64,000 nucleotides of DNA from Halobacillus salinarum (GCF_022919095.1 NZ_CP095073.1:1054001-1118000); one strand, 5' to 3'. Positions 25,279 to 34,685 are shown, numbered from the stretch's first letter. Numbers and translations are program-made. The notes: generated by a model from the sequence alone, not told the origin.

Positions 25279-27180
25279 ATGACAACGAAACATTTGAACC
25301 GTATCTACCCGCTTTCCCGCGAAAAGGTGACCATTCATGATGCGTTTTGGGCACCGCGACAGGAAATCAACCGCACGAAAACGATTCCGTATCAATACCG
25401 GCAGTGCAAACGGACGGGAAGGATTGATGCGTTTCATTTAGACTGGACGCCTGGTAAGAAGAAGCCGCACATCTTCTGGGATTCCGATGCGGCGAAATGG
25501 ATCGAAGCGGCCAGCTACAGCTTAACGCATCATCCCGATTCCGAGCTTGAGGTGTTAGTCGATGACGTCATTGATCTAATCGTCAGTGCCCAGCAGGACG
25601 ACGGCTACTTGAACATTTACTACACGGCTGTCGAACCGGAAAAAAGGTGGACCGACCTTGAAGGCGGCCATGAATTATACTGCGCCGGCCATATGATCGA
25701 AGGCGCGGTTGCTTACTATGAAGTCACCGGTAAAAGAAAGCTTCTCGATGCCGTCTGCCGCTATGCCGATTACATCGCGTCTGTGTTCGGGACGGAGGAA
25801 GGAAAGATGAAGGGCTATCCCGGCCATGAAGAAATTGAACTCGCATTGATCAAGCTGTACCGGGTTACGCAAAATGAAAAGTACCTGGAGCTGAGCCGGT
25901 ATTTTGTTGACGAGCGCGGAACGTCGCCGCATTACTTTGATATGGAGAGGCAAGCGAGAAATCACGAAGGCCACTTAAAGCCGGTGGTGGGTCATTTAGA
26001 AGGGGAGGACGTTAATAAATACCACCAGTCGCACCTCCCGGTCAGAGAGCAGGAGCATGCGGAAGGCCACTCGGTCCGCGCGATGTATCTCTACAGCGCA
26101 ATGGCCGATTTAGCCTATGAAATCGGTGATGAAAACCTTTTTAACACGTGTAAGCGGCTGTGGAGCCACCTCGTACATAAACGGATGTACATTACCGGCG
26201 GCATCGGCTCGTCGGAAAAAAACGAAGGGTTCACCTCTGATTACGACCTGCCGAACGAAACGTCGTACGCAGAAACGTGTGCTGCGATTGGACTCGTGTT
26301 CTGGAACCACCGGATGGTGCAGTACGAGTGTGATTCGAAATATACGGATTTACTGGAAAGAGCGTTATACAATGCGGTACTTGCCGGCGTTTCACTCGAC
26401 GGGGAAAAATTCTTTTACGCGAATCCGCTGGAAAGTAAAGGCGATAAGCACCGCAGTGAATGGTTTGATGTCGCTTGCTGCCCGCCGAATCTATCACGGC
26501 TGCTTGCGTCGTTGGAAGAGTACATTTACTCCGAGTCTGACCACGATCTTATTGTCCATTTGTACGTGCAATCCCGATTACAAACCGAGCTCGCAGGGAA
26601 AAAGGTAACCATTGAGCAAACGTCCAACTATCCGTGGGAGCCGCAGGTGGACTTCGCCATCCAATTGCAGGAAAAAGCCCGGTTTGGATTAAAGCTCCGC
26701 ATCCCGAACTGGACGTCCCGTTACCGGCTGGAGGTAAACGGGGAGGAAACAGACGAAGGGGTGACGCTTGAACATGGGTATGTACGCATCGAAAGAGACT
26801 GGCAAGATGGCGATACGGTTTCGTTAACGATGGACATGCCGGTCTTCCGCAACTACGCTCATCCAGCCGTGAAAGATGCCGTCGGAAAAGTGGCTCTACA
26901 GCGCGGTCCGTTGATTTACTGCCTTGAGCAGGCCGATCATGAGGCATCGGTGTTTGCGGTGGAGCTCCCTGAATCAAGCGATTTTCAAGTCGTGTTTGAA
27001 GAAGATGTATTAAACGGAATTGCAGCTATTGAGGCAAAAGCTTACGCACGAACGAGTGCGAGTGAAGAGTTATACCAGACCGACAAGTCGTTCAAAGAAA
27101 CGGCCATCAAAGCGATTCCATACTTCGCCTGGGATAACCGCGAGGATGGAGCGATGGTCGTCTGGATGAAGGAATACTAA
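25279..27180 (+). CDS. GH127 beta-L-arabinofuranosidase
   Basis: 633 residues, a usual GH127 length. The alpha/alpha barrel opens with FWAPRQEINR and contains HIFWDSDAAKWIEAASY and QQDDGYLNIYYT. By analogy with HypBA1, the zinc/catalytic cluster is Glu332 and Cys334 (YAETCA) with Cys400-Cys401 (VACCPPN). Cys400 would be the nucleophile, and Glu316 (NEGF), 16 residues before Glu332 as in the model enzyme, the acid/base. A C-terminal beta-sandwich follows. There is no signal peptide, so it acts in the cytoplasm on imported beta-linked arabino-oligosaccharides such as those from plant extensin-type glycoproteins or arabinan. GGGGGAA lies upstream of the ATG. Confidence 0.92.
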   Translation: MTTKHLNRIYPLSREKVTIHDAFWAPRQEINRTKTIPYQYRQCKRTGRIDAFHLDWTPGKKKPHIFWDSDAAKWIEAASYSLTHHPDSELEVLVDDVIDLIVSAQQDDGYLNIYYTAVEPEKRWTDLEGGHELYCAGHMIEGAVAYYEVTGKRKLLDAVCRYADYIASVFGTEEGKMKGYPGHEEIELALIKLYRVTQNEKYLELSRYFVDERGTSPHYFDMERQARNHEGHLKPVVGHLEGEDVNKYHQSHLPVREQEHAEGHSVRAMYLYSAMADLAYEIGDENLFNTCKRLWSHLVHKRMYITGGIGSSEKNEGFTSDYDLPNETSYAETCAAIGLVFWNHRMVQYECDSKYTDLLERALYNAVLAGVSLDGEKFFYANPLESKGDKHRSEWFDVACCPPNLSRLLASLEEYIYSESDHDLIVHLYVQSRLQTELAGKKVTIEQTSNYPWEPQVDFAIQLQEKARFGLKLRIPNWTSRYRLEVNGEETDEGVTLEHGYVRIERDWQDGDTVSLTMDMPVFRNYAHPAVKDAVGKVALQRGPLIYCLEQADHEASVFAVELPESSDFQVVFEEDVLNGIAAIEAKAYARTSASEELYQTDKSFKETAIKAIPYFAWDNREDGAMVVWMKEY

Positions 27181-27195
27181 AGGAGGAATGCAGCA

Positions 27196-28005
27196 ATGGC
27201 AAGAAAAGTCGTCGTCGTGACAGGAGCAACGAGAGGGATCGGCAGAAATACAGCCCTTTATTTTGCGAAAAAGGACTATACCGTCATTGGCACCGGAAGA
27301 GATGAAGCGAAGCTTGATGAGCTGCAAACCGAGCTCAGTGAATTTTCCATTGAGAATAAAGCATGGAAACTCGACGTTACGAAGCCGGAAAGCAGTCAAC
27401 AGGTCGTGCAGGAAGTTGCCGATGCATTCGGCAGAATCGATGTCTGGGTGAACAACGCGGGCTCTTTTAAAGCGATCGGCCCGACGTGGGAAGTGGACGC
27501 AGAAAACTGGGTAACCGACGTCACCACTAATCTCATCGGCACCTTTTACTGCGTGCAGGCGATCGTTCCGCAGCTGTTAAAGCAGGGCAGCGGACGAATC
27601 GTCAACATCGTGGGCGGCGGCACCTTCAGCGCGTTTCCATACGGCAACGGCTACGGGACGTCCAAGACCGCTATCGCCCGCTTGACGGAGAACTTAGCTG
27701 CTGAACTTGCGGACACCGACGTCAAAGCCTTTGCCTTAGATCCGGGCTTGAACGACACCGATATGACCCGCTACCAGCGCGATACAGACATCGGCCAGAA
27801 ATACCTGCCGAAAATCGAAGAACTGTTCGAAGAAGGCGTCGATGTGCCGCCGGAGCGGGCGCCCATGTTTGTCCATGCTTTCGGCGAAGGAAGGCTTGAT
27901 GAATTTGAAGGAAGAATTGTGACGGTGAATGAGGAATTAAAAGAGTATGAGAAGGAGTCCAGCTTAGAAGAAAGTGATTTTAAGCTGCGGTACATGAAAA
28001 AATAA
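27196..28005 (+). CDS. short-chain dehydrogenase/reductase
   Basis: 269 residues, classical SDR. The cofactor motif VVTGATRGIGRNTALYF is followed by GTGRDEAKLDEL (Arg after beta-2 suggests NADP), VNNAG and the YGTSK Tyr-Lys pair. The usual catalytic Ser 13 residues before the Tyr is replaced by Gly (VGGGTFSAF), although Thr and Ser lie nearby. It is the last gene of the GH127 operon, 15 bp after the hydrolase with AAGGAGG upstream. It may reduce or oxidise a released sugar or aglycone. The substrate is unknown. Confidence 0.85.
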   Translation: MARKVVVVTGATRGIGRNTALYFAKKDYTVIGTGRDEAKLDELQTELSEFSIENKAWKLDVTKPESSQQVVQEVADAFGRIDVWVNNAGSFKAIGPTWEVDAENWVTDVTTNLIGTFYCVQAIVPQLLKQGSGRIVNIVGGGTFSAFPYGNGYGTSKTAIARLTENLAAELADTDVKAFALDPGLNDTDMTRYQRDTDIGQKYLPKIEELFEEGVDVPPERAPMFVHAFGEGRLDEFEGRIVTVNEELKEYEKESSLEESDFKLRYMKK

Positions 28006-28016
28006 ACGGAGCGCCG

Positions 28017-28062
28017 GCCTGGAAGGTTTTCTGAATTCGAAAATTTTCCGGGCTTTTTTTTG
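28017..28062 (+). terminator. rho-independent terminator
   Basis: GCCTGGAAGGTTTT pairs imperfectly with AAAATTTTCCGGGC around a 9-nt loop, followed by eight T. It closes the GH127 operon. Confidence 0.8.
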
Positions 28063-28145
28063 CCGGAATATACGTGCGTGCTTGCAGGATTCTTTGTAGT
28101 TAAGGCGAAAAAGTTCCTATCCATTTAAAAAGGAGAGATTGAAGG

Positions 28146-28478
28146 ATGAAATATCTTTGCCTGGCGTATGGAGATGAAGCGGGTTGGAATGCGTTGAACG
28201 ATAATGAAAAGCAGGAATTGCTGGCTAACGATCGCGTGATCCGCGACCGTGGGAACCTGGTAACCGCCGTAAAGCCGCAAGTAACAGCTGTAAGGAATTG
28301 GGATAAAAACCTGAAGGTGACCGAAGGGACGGATGAGCACCACGGTCTTCCGCTTGCAGGGTTTTCTATCATTGAGGCAGAGAATGTGGAGGAAGTGATC
28401 GACCTTGTCGCGAACACGCCGTGTGCCCGGGCCAATGGCGTCATTGAGATCCGGCCGTTTTGGAATTTGGAGAATTAG
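28146..28478 (+). CDS. YCII-related domain protein
   Basis: 110 residues with the YCII/DGPF-type opening MKYLCLAYGDEAGW and closing GVIEIRPFWNLE, a ferredoxin-like fold. The role of the family is not well established; members often sit beside ECF sigma factors, which is not the case here. AAAAAGGAGAGA precedes the ATG. It appears monocistronic between a terminator and the RpiR gene. Confidence 0.75.
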   Translation: MKYLCLAYGDEAGWNALNDNEKQELLANDRVIRDRGNLVTAVKPQVTAVRNWDKNLKVTEGTDEHHGLPLAGFSIIEAENVEEVIDLVANTPCARANGVIEIRPFWNLEN

Positions 28479-28570
28479 CTATTCATAGCTTTTCGTTTAT
28501 TCAAACACCCTCCCTAAGCACCCGTGGTACAATAAACAACACAGAACAACCTAAACCATGAGGTGACGCC

Positions 28571-29299
28571 ATGAACCTGGAAGAACGCGCACGCAAATAC
28601 GAATATAAACTGAACGACAATGATGACCAGATTATCGACTACATCGTGAGTCATAAATCCCTGGTCATCGAAAACTCGATTCAGTCGTTAGCCAAATCTC
28701 TCTACACCGTTCCCAACACGATTACGCGTTTATCGAAGAAGCTTGGCTATGACGGGTTTTCTCAATTGAAGAACAGCTTAAAGGAAGAGCTCGAGTCGGT
28801 GAATCTCGACCGGGAGGATAGCAGCTCCTACAATTTGAAGCGGACACTTGAGCTGTTGGATGAGGAGATGCTTGCGAAGATTGCGAAGCGGATTCATCAG
28901 GCGCAGCACGTGTATGTATTTGGAGTCGGGGATACGGTGCCGTTTTGCGAGCTGTTTTCCACGCACTTGAAAATTGGCGGAAAGCAGGCGGAGTATTTCC
29001 TGCACCGGCATGATGCGGTGTATGCGCTCAATCACGCAAGTAAGCAGGACGTGCTGTTTTTAATCAGCATGTCAGGGGAGACGAAGCAGATTTTGGAGAT
29101 GGTGGAGCTTGCGCGTGAGCGGGGGATTACGATTATTTCGTTAACCCATTTCTCTGAAAATTCGCTGCAGCAGACCGCGGATTACAAATTCTTCTTTTAC
29201 TCCCCGAAGCGGATGCTTGAGAATTACAACATTTCAGATAAGACGCCGGTGATGCTTGCGCTGCAAGTCTTATCGAACCGGTTATGGGAAACCGTTTGA
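28571..29299 (+). CDS. MurR/RpiR-family transcriptional regulator
   Basis: 242 residues. The N-terminal RpiR HTH (DQIIDYIVSHKSLVIENS, then VPNTITRLSKKLGYDGFSQL) is followed by a SIS sugar-phosphate-binding domain (HVYVFGVGDTVPFCELFSTH, DVLFLISMSGETKQILEMV). It senses a phosphosugar, consistent with the adjacent PTS and hydrolase that would yield mannose-6-phosphate. ATG at 28571 has GAGGTGACGCC upstream. TACAAT at 28528-28533 may be its -10. In E. coli the mng genes are under a GntR-type regulator, so this is a different regulator with a similar target. Confidence 0.88.
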   Translation: MNLEERARKYEYKLNDNDDQIIDYIVSHKSLVIENSIQSLAKSLYTVPNTITRLSKKLGYDGFSQLKNSLKEELESVNLDREDSSSYNLKRTLELLDEEMLAKIAKRIHQAQHVYVFGVGDTVPFCELFSTHLKIGGKQAEYFLHRHDAVYALNHASKQDVLFLISMSGETKQILEMVELARERGITIISLTHFSENSLQQTADYKFFFYSPKRMLENYNISDKTPVMLALQVLSNRLWETV

Positions 29300-29332
29300 T
29301 GTGTATTTATACACATGTAAACGGTTTCTTTT
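29288..29332 (+). terminator. terminator with nested palindrome
   Basis: GAAACCGTTT (29288-29297) and AAACGGTTTC (29319-29328) pair, with an inner ATGTGTA/TACACAT stem, then TTTTATTG. The left arm overlaps the end of the RpiR gene. The inner palindrome could also be an operator. Confidence 0.65.
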
Positions 29333-29356
29333 ATTGTCTTCGTGTACATATATGAA

Positions 29357-29385
29357 TTTAGGCAAACGCTTTCGTCCCCTATGGT
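29357..29385 (+). promoter_or_regulatory. candidate promoter of the mng operon
   Basis: TTTAGG, a 17-bp spacer and TATGGT lie about 45 bp before the PTS gene. The spacer contains CAAACGCTTTCG, which looks like a degenerate cre (three mismatches to consensus). Moderate support only. Confidence 0.45.
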
Positions 29386-29427
29386 AAGCTAAGTGCAAGT
29401 TAGGATGACATAGAGGAGGACAGAGCG

Positions 29428-31389
29428 ATGCACTTACAAAGTTTGACCTCACCTGAGCTGATCAGTACGAATCATACGTTTCCTTCGAAGCAGGAAGCGA
29501 TTCGTTATTTAGTCGATCAGCTTGATGAAAAGAACAAGCTTCATTCGAAGGAAGAGTTTTACCAAGCCGTTATGGAACGAGAAGACCTGTCGCCAACAGG
29601 ACTTGAAGGCGGGCTGGCGATCCCGCACGGCAAATCAACCGCCGTCAAGGAAGCCGCTTTTGCGGTGGCTTCCCTTAAAACACCGATCGACGATTGGGAA
29701 AGTGTGGACGAAAATAATCGCGTTGAGCTCGTGATGCTGCTTGCGATTCCTGAAAATGAAGCGGGATCCACGCACTTGAATCTGCTGGCGGAAATGATGA
29801 CGCGGCTGGCCGATCCTGATTACAAAGCCCGTCTACTGGAAGCGAAAACGAGTGAAGCGTTCTTTGCTGCGCTTGATGCAGAAGAAGAGCCTGAAAAGGA
29901 AGAAACAGAGGAACCGAGCAAACTCATTTTAGCGGTCACCGCTTGTCCGGCAGGGATCGCACACACATATATGGCAGCAGAAGCGCTCGTCCGTGCCGGC
30001 CGGGAATACAATGCCAAAGTGCTCGTTGAAAAGCAAGGCGCAAACGGCATTGAAGACCGCCATAAGAAAGCAGACATTGCGAATGCCGATGCGGTCATTT
30101 TCGCCGCAGACGTGGCCGTGAAAAATCCGGACCGCTACGTCCGGCTGCCGCGCGTGACGACTTCTGTTGCGGCCCCGTTAAAAAATGCCGGAAAAATCAT
30201 CGAGGAAGCATTGGAGAAATCGAAACAGACCGCTCCTCATACGGAAGACGTACATGTGGAAGACGACTTCGATGATGAACCGGACGAAAAACCGTTTAAA
30301 GCAGAAATCAAAGATTCGATTATGACCGGGATTTCCTACATCATCCCGATTATCGTCGCCGGCGGGATGACGCTTGCATTTGCCGTCCTCATCTCCCAAG
30401 CCTTTGGCCTGCAGGATGTGTATGCAGAAGAAGGCTCGTGGCTGTGGCTGTACCGCCAGCTTGGCGGCACGATGCTCGGAACGATTATGGTTCCCGTCCT
30501 GTCTGCCTACATGGCGTACTCGATTGCTGATAAACCGGCGCTTGGACCTGGTTTTGCTGCCGGGATTGCTGCGAACTTAATCGGCAGCGGCTTCTTAGGC
30601 GGGATGCTCGGTGGTTTTCTTGCAGGGTACATCATCAAGTTTTTAAAGAAAAATGTCCAGACTTCAGGCACATTCTCCGGCTTCGTCAGCTTCTGGCTCT
30701 ATCCAGTGGCCGGGACGCTCTCGGTCGGTGCGATTATGATGTTTGTCGTCGGCGAGCCGCTGGCGGCGTTAAACAACGGCTTGATCCACTGGCTGGAAGG
30801 CTTATCCGGCGGGAATGCGATCCTTCTCGGCGTGATTTTAGGCGCGATGGTCTCCTTTGACCTCGGCGGACCGGTCAATAAAGCAGCTTACACGTTCTGT
30901 ATCGGGGCGATGGCGAGCGGTAACATTATGCCGTACGCGGCTTTTGCTTCGGTGAAAATGGTCTCAGCCTTTGCCGTGACCGGCGCCACCATTGTCGGGA
31001 AGCAGTATTTCACCAAGCCTGAACAGGAAGTCGGCAAGCAGACGTGGCTGCTGGGGCTTGCCGGGATTACAGAAGGGGCAATTCCGTTTATGATCAACGA
31101 TCCACTGCGCGTTATCCCGTCGTTAATCGCGGGTTCTGCCGTGACCGGTGGCATCGTCGCTTACTTTGATGTCGGCTTAGATGTGCCGGGTGCGGGAATT
31201 TTCTCCCTGGCGTTGTTAAAAGGTCCAGCCCTATTTACAGCAGCGAGCATCTGGCTAGGTGCCGCTCTGCTTGGGGCATTCATATCCATGGTACTGCTGA
31301 TCATTACGAGAAAGAATCGATTGAAAAAAAAACCGCAGACCACTGAAGAGCGGGACGAAGCACCACAAATGAAAACAGCTGTGAACTAA
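29428..31389 (+). CDS. mngA: PTS EIIABC, probable 2-O-alpha-mannosyl-D-glycerate transporter
   Basis: 653 residues, fructose-family PTS in the order EIIA-EIIB-EIIC. EIIA (1-150) has the phosphorylated His67 in GGLAIPHGKS. EIIB (about 165-265) has the phosphocysteine Cys173 in TACPAGIAHTYMAAEAL. EIIC (about 295-630) has about ten helices. E. coli MngA has the same order and size, and the next gene is an MngB-like hydrolase, so mannosylglycerate (imported as the 6-phosphomannosyl form) is the likely substrate. The ribosome site GAGGAGG is strong. A general fructose or mannoside PTS is the alternative. Confidence 0.85.
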   Translation: MHLQSLTSPELISTNHTFPSKQEAIRYLVDQLDEKNKLHSKEEFYQAVMEREDLSPTGLEGGLAIPHGKSTAVKEAAFAVASLKTPIDDWESVDENNRVELVMLLAIPENEAGSTHLNLLAEMMTRLADPDYKARLLEAKTSEAFFAALDAEEEPEKEETEEPSKLILAVTACPAGIAHTYMAAEALVRAGREYNAKVLVEKQGANGIEDRHKKADIANADAVIFAADVAVKNPDRYVRLPRVTTSVAAPLKNAGKIIEEALEKSKQTAPHTEDVHVEDDFDDEPDEKPFKAEIKDSIMTGISYIIPIIVAGGMTLAFAVLISQAFGLQDVYAEEGSWLWLYRQLGGTMLGTIMVPVLSAYMAYSIADKPALGPGFAAGIAANLIGSGFLGGMLGGFLAGYIIKFLKKNVQTSGTFSGFVSFWLYPVAGTLSVGAIMMFVVGEPLAALNNGLIHWLEGLSGGNAILLGVILGAMVSFDLGGPVNKAAYTFCIGAMASGNIMPYAAFASVKMVSAFAVTGATIVGKQYFTKPEQEVGKQTWLLGLAGITEGAIPFMINDPLRVIPSLIAGSAVTGGIVAYFDVGLDVPGAGIFSLALLKGPALFTAASIWLGAALLGAFISMVLLIITRKNRLKKKPQTTEERDEAPQMKTAVN

Positions 31390-31413
31390 ACAGAGACAAG
31401 GGAAGGGATAACG

Positions 31414-33996
31414 ATGAAGCAGATGCACGTAGTACCGCATATGCACTGGGATCGCGAGTGGTATTTTTCCACAGAGGAGTCAAGGATTCTACTCGTTAAT
31501 AATATGGAAGAAATTATGGATCGTCTTGAGAACGATCCGGATTATCCTTACTATGTGCTGGACGGCCAGACGTCAATCTTAGAGGATTACTTCGCGGTAA
31601 AACCGGAGGAAAAAGAACGCGTCCGGAAGCTTGTCCAGGCGGGTAAGCTGATCATCGGGCCATGGTACACCCAGACCGATGAAATGGTCGTCGGCAGCGA
31701 GTCAATCGTCCGCAATCTATTGTACGGGATCAAAGACAGCGAGGAATTCGGCAGCCCGATGATGATCGGCTACCTGCCGGATTCCTTCGGCCAGTCGGCC
31801 CAGCTGCCGCATTTATTAAATGGCTTTGACATTTACTACACGATTTTCTGGCGGGGCACGTCTGAACGCCATGGCACGGATAAAACCGAATTTTACTGGG
31901 AAACGAAAGACGACTCAAGCGTCCTCGTCCAGCTGCTGCCGCTCGGTTATGCGATCGGCAAATATTTGCCGCACGAAGAGGATGCTCTTACGAAGCGCAT
32001 GGACAAGTATTTTCCGGTGCTGGATAAAGGAGCGACGACCGCGCATCAGCTGCTGCCGAACGGCCACGACCAAATGCCGATTCAGAAGGATATTTTTGAA
32101 GTGATGCAGAAGCTTGAAGTGCTCTATCCTGACCGTGAATTTTTCTTGAGCAAATACGAAAATGTTTTTGCAGCCCTTGAAAAAGAAGCGGAGCTTGATA
32201 CGATTTCCGGCGAGTTTTTAGACGGCAAATATATGCGCGTTCACCGCAGCATTTATTCCACCCGGATGGACATTAAAGCAGCCAATACTAGAGTGGAGAA
32301 TAAGCTGACCAATGAACTCGAGCCGCTCGCGGCCATCGCGTATGATCTCGGCTTTGACTACCACCACGGCTTAATCGAGCTGATCTGGAAGGAAATCATG
32401 AAAAACCACGCCCATGACAGCATCGGCTGCTGCTGTTCGGATAAAGTGCACAAGGAAATTGCCGGGCGCTTATTTATTGCCGAGGAAAAGTGTGATCAGC
32501 TGATCGAATTTTACAAACGAAAAATCGTTGATGCGATCGATACGAAGGACGAGAACGACCGCTTAACGCTGTTTAACTTCCTGCCGTATGAGCGCGAAGA
32601 AGTGGTCACGACCGAAGTCATCAGTAAGTTTAAGGCGTTTACTTTAGAAACAGAGGCGGGCGAGCCGGTTGAATATGAGCTTGTTTCCGCGGAAGAAATC
32701 GACCCCGGCTTAATCGACAGGCAGATCGTCCATTACGGCAATTACGATCCGTTTATTAAGTACACGATCCAGCTGAAGGAACAGCTGCCTGCGATGGGCT
32801 ATCGCACCCTTTTTGTAAAAGAAGCCGAGGAAACAGGGAATCAGTCAAGTGAAGAAAAGCAGCAGGTGGAAACCGATTATTATACGGTTCGAGTAAACCA
32901 AAACGGCACGCTCCGAATTTGGGATAAGCAGCGGGAGCGTTTGTTTAATGACGTGCTGCTCTTGGAAAACGGCGGGGACGACGGCGATGAATACGACTAT
33001 TCACCGCTTGCTGGAGAAACGAAGATTTTTTCTAGTAACTTAGAAGCAAAAACGTCGATTAAGGAAAACCAGTTCGGCGGGGCCATTGATATTCAGCTGT
33101 CTCTCGCTGTGCCAAAAGATATCGATGCCCGGAAAAATGGAGAGCGTAACAGCCAGTTGGACGTGCGATTCAGCATTGAAATTCCGAATGATAAGCCGGT
33201 GATGCACATATCGTGTGAACTGGACAACAAAGCAGAAGACCACCGGCTGCGCGCGTATATTCCGACCGGTTTACAGTCTGCCGTTTCTGTTGCCGATAAC
33301 CAGTTTGGCCACATTCAGCGCGAGGTCAGGGATCCGGCGATGGACGTGTGGCAGGAGGAGAACTGGAGTGAGCGTCCGGATGCGATCTACCCAATGCTCA
33401 GCTACGTGAGCTATTCCGGCATGGCTGTCTTAACGAACAGTACGAGAGAATACGAGATTGTCGGTGATGACACGATCGCCATTACGCTGTTCCGCAGCGT
33501 CGGTTATTTAGGCAAATCCGACATGGTGCGCCGCCCCGGCCGCCCGTCCGGGATTAAGCTCCCGACCCCGGATTCACAGATGAAAGGGAAGCTTGCGCTC
33601 GATTTCGCTCTCGTTTCCCACGATGACGATATGAATCTTGCGCGGATTGCCAAGGATTACTTGACGCCTGTCCATACGTACAACAAAATCCCGCACAACG
33701 CGATGAAGCTGAACCATCCGGATGTATCAACTCCACTCACGTATCAGCTGCTTGAGCAGGCGGATAAAGACGCAGTCTTAAGTACATTAAAGAAATCAGA
33801 GAAGGATGATTCTCTCATTCTACGATTCTTTAACGGGCGGGACCGGGAAACAGAAGCCCGTTTTGAAGTAGACGGGAAAGCAGTGTACCGGACAAATATG
33901 AATGAAGTAAGGCAGGAGGCGCTTGATTTTACGGCTGGTGCAGTCAGCATACCACTGAAAGTGAACCAGTCGCAGACGGTTTCAATTGTGAGATAA
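31414..33996 (+). CDS. mngB: GH38 alpha-mannosidase, mannosylglycerate hydrolase type
   Basis: 860 residues. The N-terminal catalytic domain starts VVPHMHWDREWYFSTEESR (zinc ligands His11 and Asp13) and continues with LDGQTSILEDYFAVKPE and IIGPWYTQTDEM. The nucleophile Asp123 lies in GYLPDSFGQSAQLPH, and a C-side zinc His in NHAHDSIGCC. A middle helical domain and beta-sandwich domains follow. The length and these motifs match E. coli MngB, which splits 6-phosphomannosyl-glycerate to mannose-6-phosphate and D-glycerate in the cytoplasm. It is 24 bp downstream of the PTS gene. No mannose-6-phosphate isomerase or glycerate kinase gene is found in the window. Confidence 0.9.
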   Translation: MKQMHVVPHMHWDREWYFSTEESRILLVNNMEEIMDRLENDPDYPYYVLDGQTSILEDYFAVKPEEKERVRKLVQAGKLIIGPWYTQTDEMVVGSESIVRNLLYGIKDSEEFGSPMMIGYLPDSFGQSAQLPHLLNGFDIYYTIFWRGTSERHGTDKTEFYWETKDDSSVLVQLLPLGYAIGKYLPHEEDALTKRMDKYFPVLDKGATTAHQLLPNGHDQMPIQKDIFEVMQKLEVLYPDREFFLSKYENVFAALEKEAELDTISGEFLDGKYMRVHRSIYSTRMDIKAANTRVENKLTNELEPLAAIAYDLGFDYHHGLIELIWKEIMKNHAHDSIGCCCSDKVHKEIAGRLFIAEEKCDQLIEFYKRKIVDAIDTKDENDRLTLFNFLPYEREEVVTTEVISKFKAFTLETEAGEPVEYELVSAEEIDPGLIDRQIVHYGNYDPFIKYTIQLKEQLPAMGYRTLFVKEAEETGNQSSEEKQQVETDYYTVRVNQNGTLRIWDKQRERLFNDVLLLENGGDDGDEYDYSPLAGETKIFSSNLEAKTSIKENQFGGAIDIQLSLAVPKDIDARKNGERNSQLDVRFSIEIPNDKPVMHISCELDNKAEDHRLRAYIPTGLQSAVSVADNQFGHIQREVRDPAMDVWQEENWSERPDAIYPMLSYVSYSGMAVLTNSTREYEIVGDDTIAITLFRSVGYLGKSDMVRRPGRPSGIKLPTPDSQMKGKLALDFALVSHDDDMNLARIAKDYLTPVHTYNKIPHNAMKLNHPDVSTPLTYQLLEQADKDAVLSTLKKSEKDDSLILRFFNGRDRETEARFEVDGKAVYRTNMNEVRQEALDFTAGAVSIPLKVNQSQTVSIVR

Positions 33997-34002
33997 AAGG
34001 AG

Positions 34003-34029
34003 GAGTCTAGCAGAAGCTAGGCTCTTTTT
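34003..34029 (+). terminator. rho-independent terminator
   Basis: GAGTCTAGC / GCTAGGCTC (one wobble) around AGAA, followed by TTTTTG, just after the GH38 stop. Confidence 0.82.
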
Positions 34030-34160
34030 GTTCTCTTGATCGATTCCGTGCGGAACAATAGGCTCATCAAAATGGCGGGAGCATCATACAATGCTGAATC
34101 AGCATGTTTACGAGTGACCTGATGGTGATGATACGGGTTCGTTAGGAAGGAGCAGGCATT

Positions 34161-34355
34161 ATGGGAGACTTGATCCCATTTCCACGAAAGGATACGGAAG
34201 AGGAAATTTTGCTCACGCAGGTAGAATTTGAAGAATTGGAACGGCTGAAGGCACAAATGAGAACAGAAAAACGGCTCCTCCCTTTTTGGCGGATCAGCCG
34301 TCGTATAAAAAAGATTATTAAAATCGGGAAAGAGCGGGCGGTGCGGAAGAAATAA
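34161..34355 (+). CDS. small basic hypothetical protein
   Basis: 64 residues: an acidic first half (EEEILLTQVEFEELERLKAQ, likely helical) and a strongly basic second half (RRIKKIIKIGKERAVRKK). GGAAGGAG lies 9 nt before the ATG, supporting translation. There is no signal peptide. I do not recognise the family. Confidence 0.55.
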   Translation: MGDLIPFPRKDTEEEILLTQVEFEELERLKAQMRTEKRLLPFWRISRRIKKIIKIGKERAVRKK

Positions 34356-34574
34356 CGCTGGGTGAACTTCCAATTTTACAGAAGAATCGTAGGGAAGAAA
34401 ACAAACTCCTGCTGGAAAAGCGGAGGGAACAAAGGCTGTCCGACTGACGACCATCCTTATCTCCTACCGGATGGTTTGGAAGATCAGGTGGTAAAGGTCA
34501 CGGCTGCGATGCCGAATACGAGGAAAATTTCTTTTTATTTCGGGGCGAGCGAGAGCGGTGCATCCAAAGAAGAT
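34356..34574 (+). other. transcribed-looking stretch without a supported gene
   Basis: About 220 bases between the small basic protein and a terminator. A 74-codon GTG frame (34362-34586) runs through it, but it has no ribosome site, unusual composition and a stop inside the terminator stem. It could be the 3' untranslated end of the small gene or a remnant. Confidence 0.35.
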
Positions 34575-34606
34575 CCAAGCACTTAAAGTGTTTGGTTTTT
34601 TTCTTT
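34575..34606 (+). terminator. rho-independent terminator
   Basis: CCAAGCACTT / AAGTGTTTGG hairpin with almost no loop beyond AA, followed by TTTTTTTCTTTTTT. Confidence 0.8.
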
Positions 34607-34685
34607 TTTGATAAGATAATAGAAACTAAATGATTTGTTGGATCAGATGAAAGATTTTCAAACTACGATACAAAGGAGTTTTATC

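Noticed and set aside
26549-26977. 142-codon minus-strand frame
   Set aside because: Antisense shadow of the GH127 gene, caused by its GC-rich codons.
29363-29376. cre-like sequence before the mngA-like gene
   Set aside because: Three mismatches to the consensus, so not called as a site.
34017-34454. 145-codon minus-strand frame
   Set aside because: Lies antisense to a small gene with a good ribosome site, crosses terminators and has no ribosome site.
34362-34586. 74-codon plus-strand frame
   Set aside because: No ribosome site and it ends inside the terminator stem.
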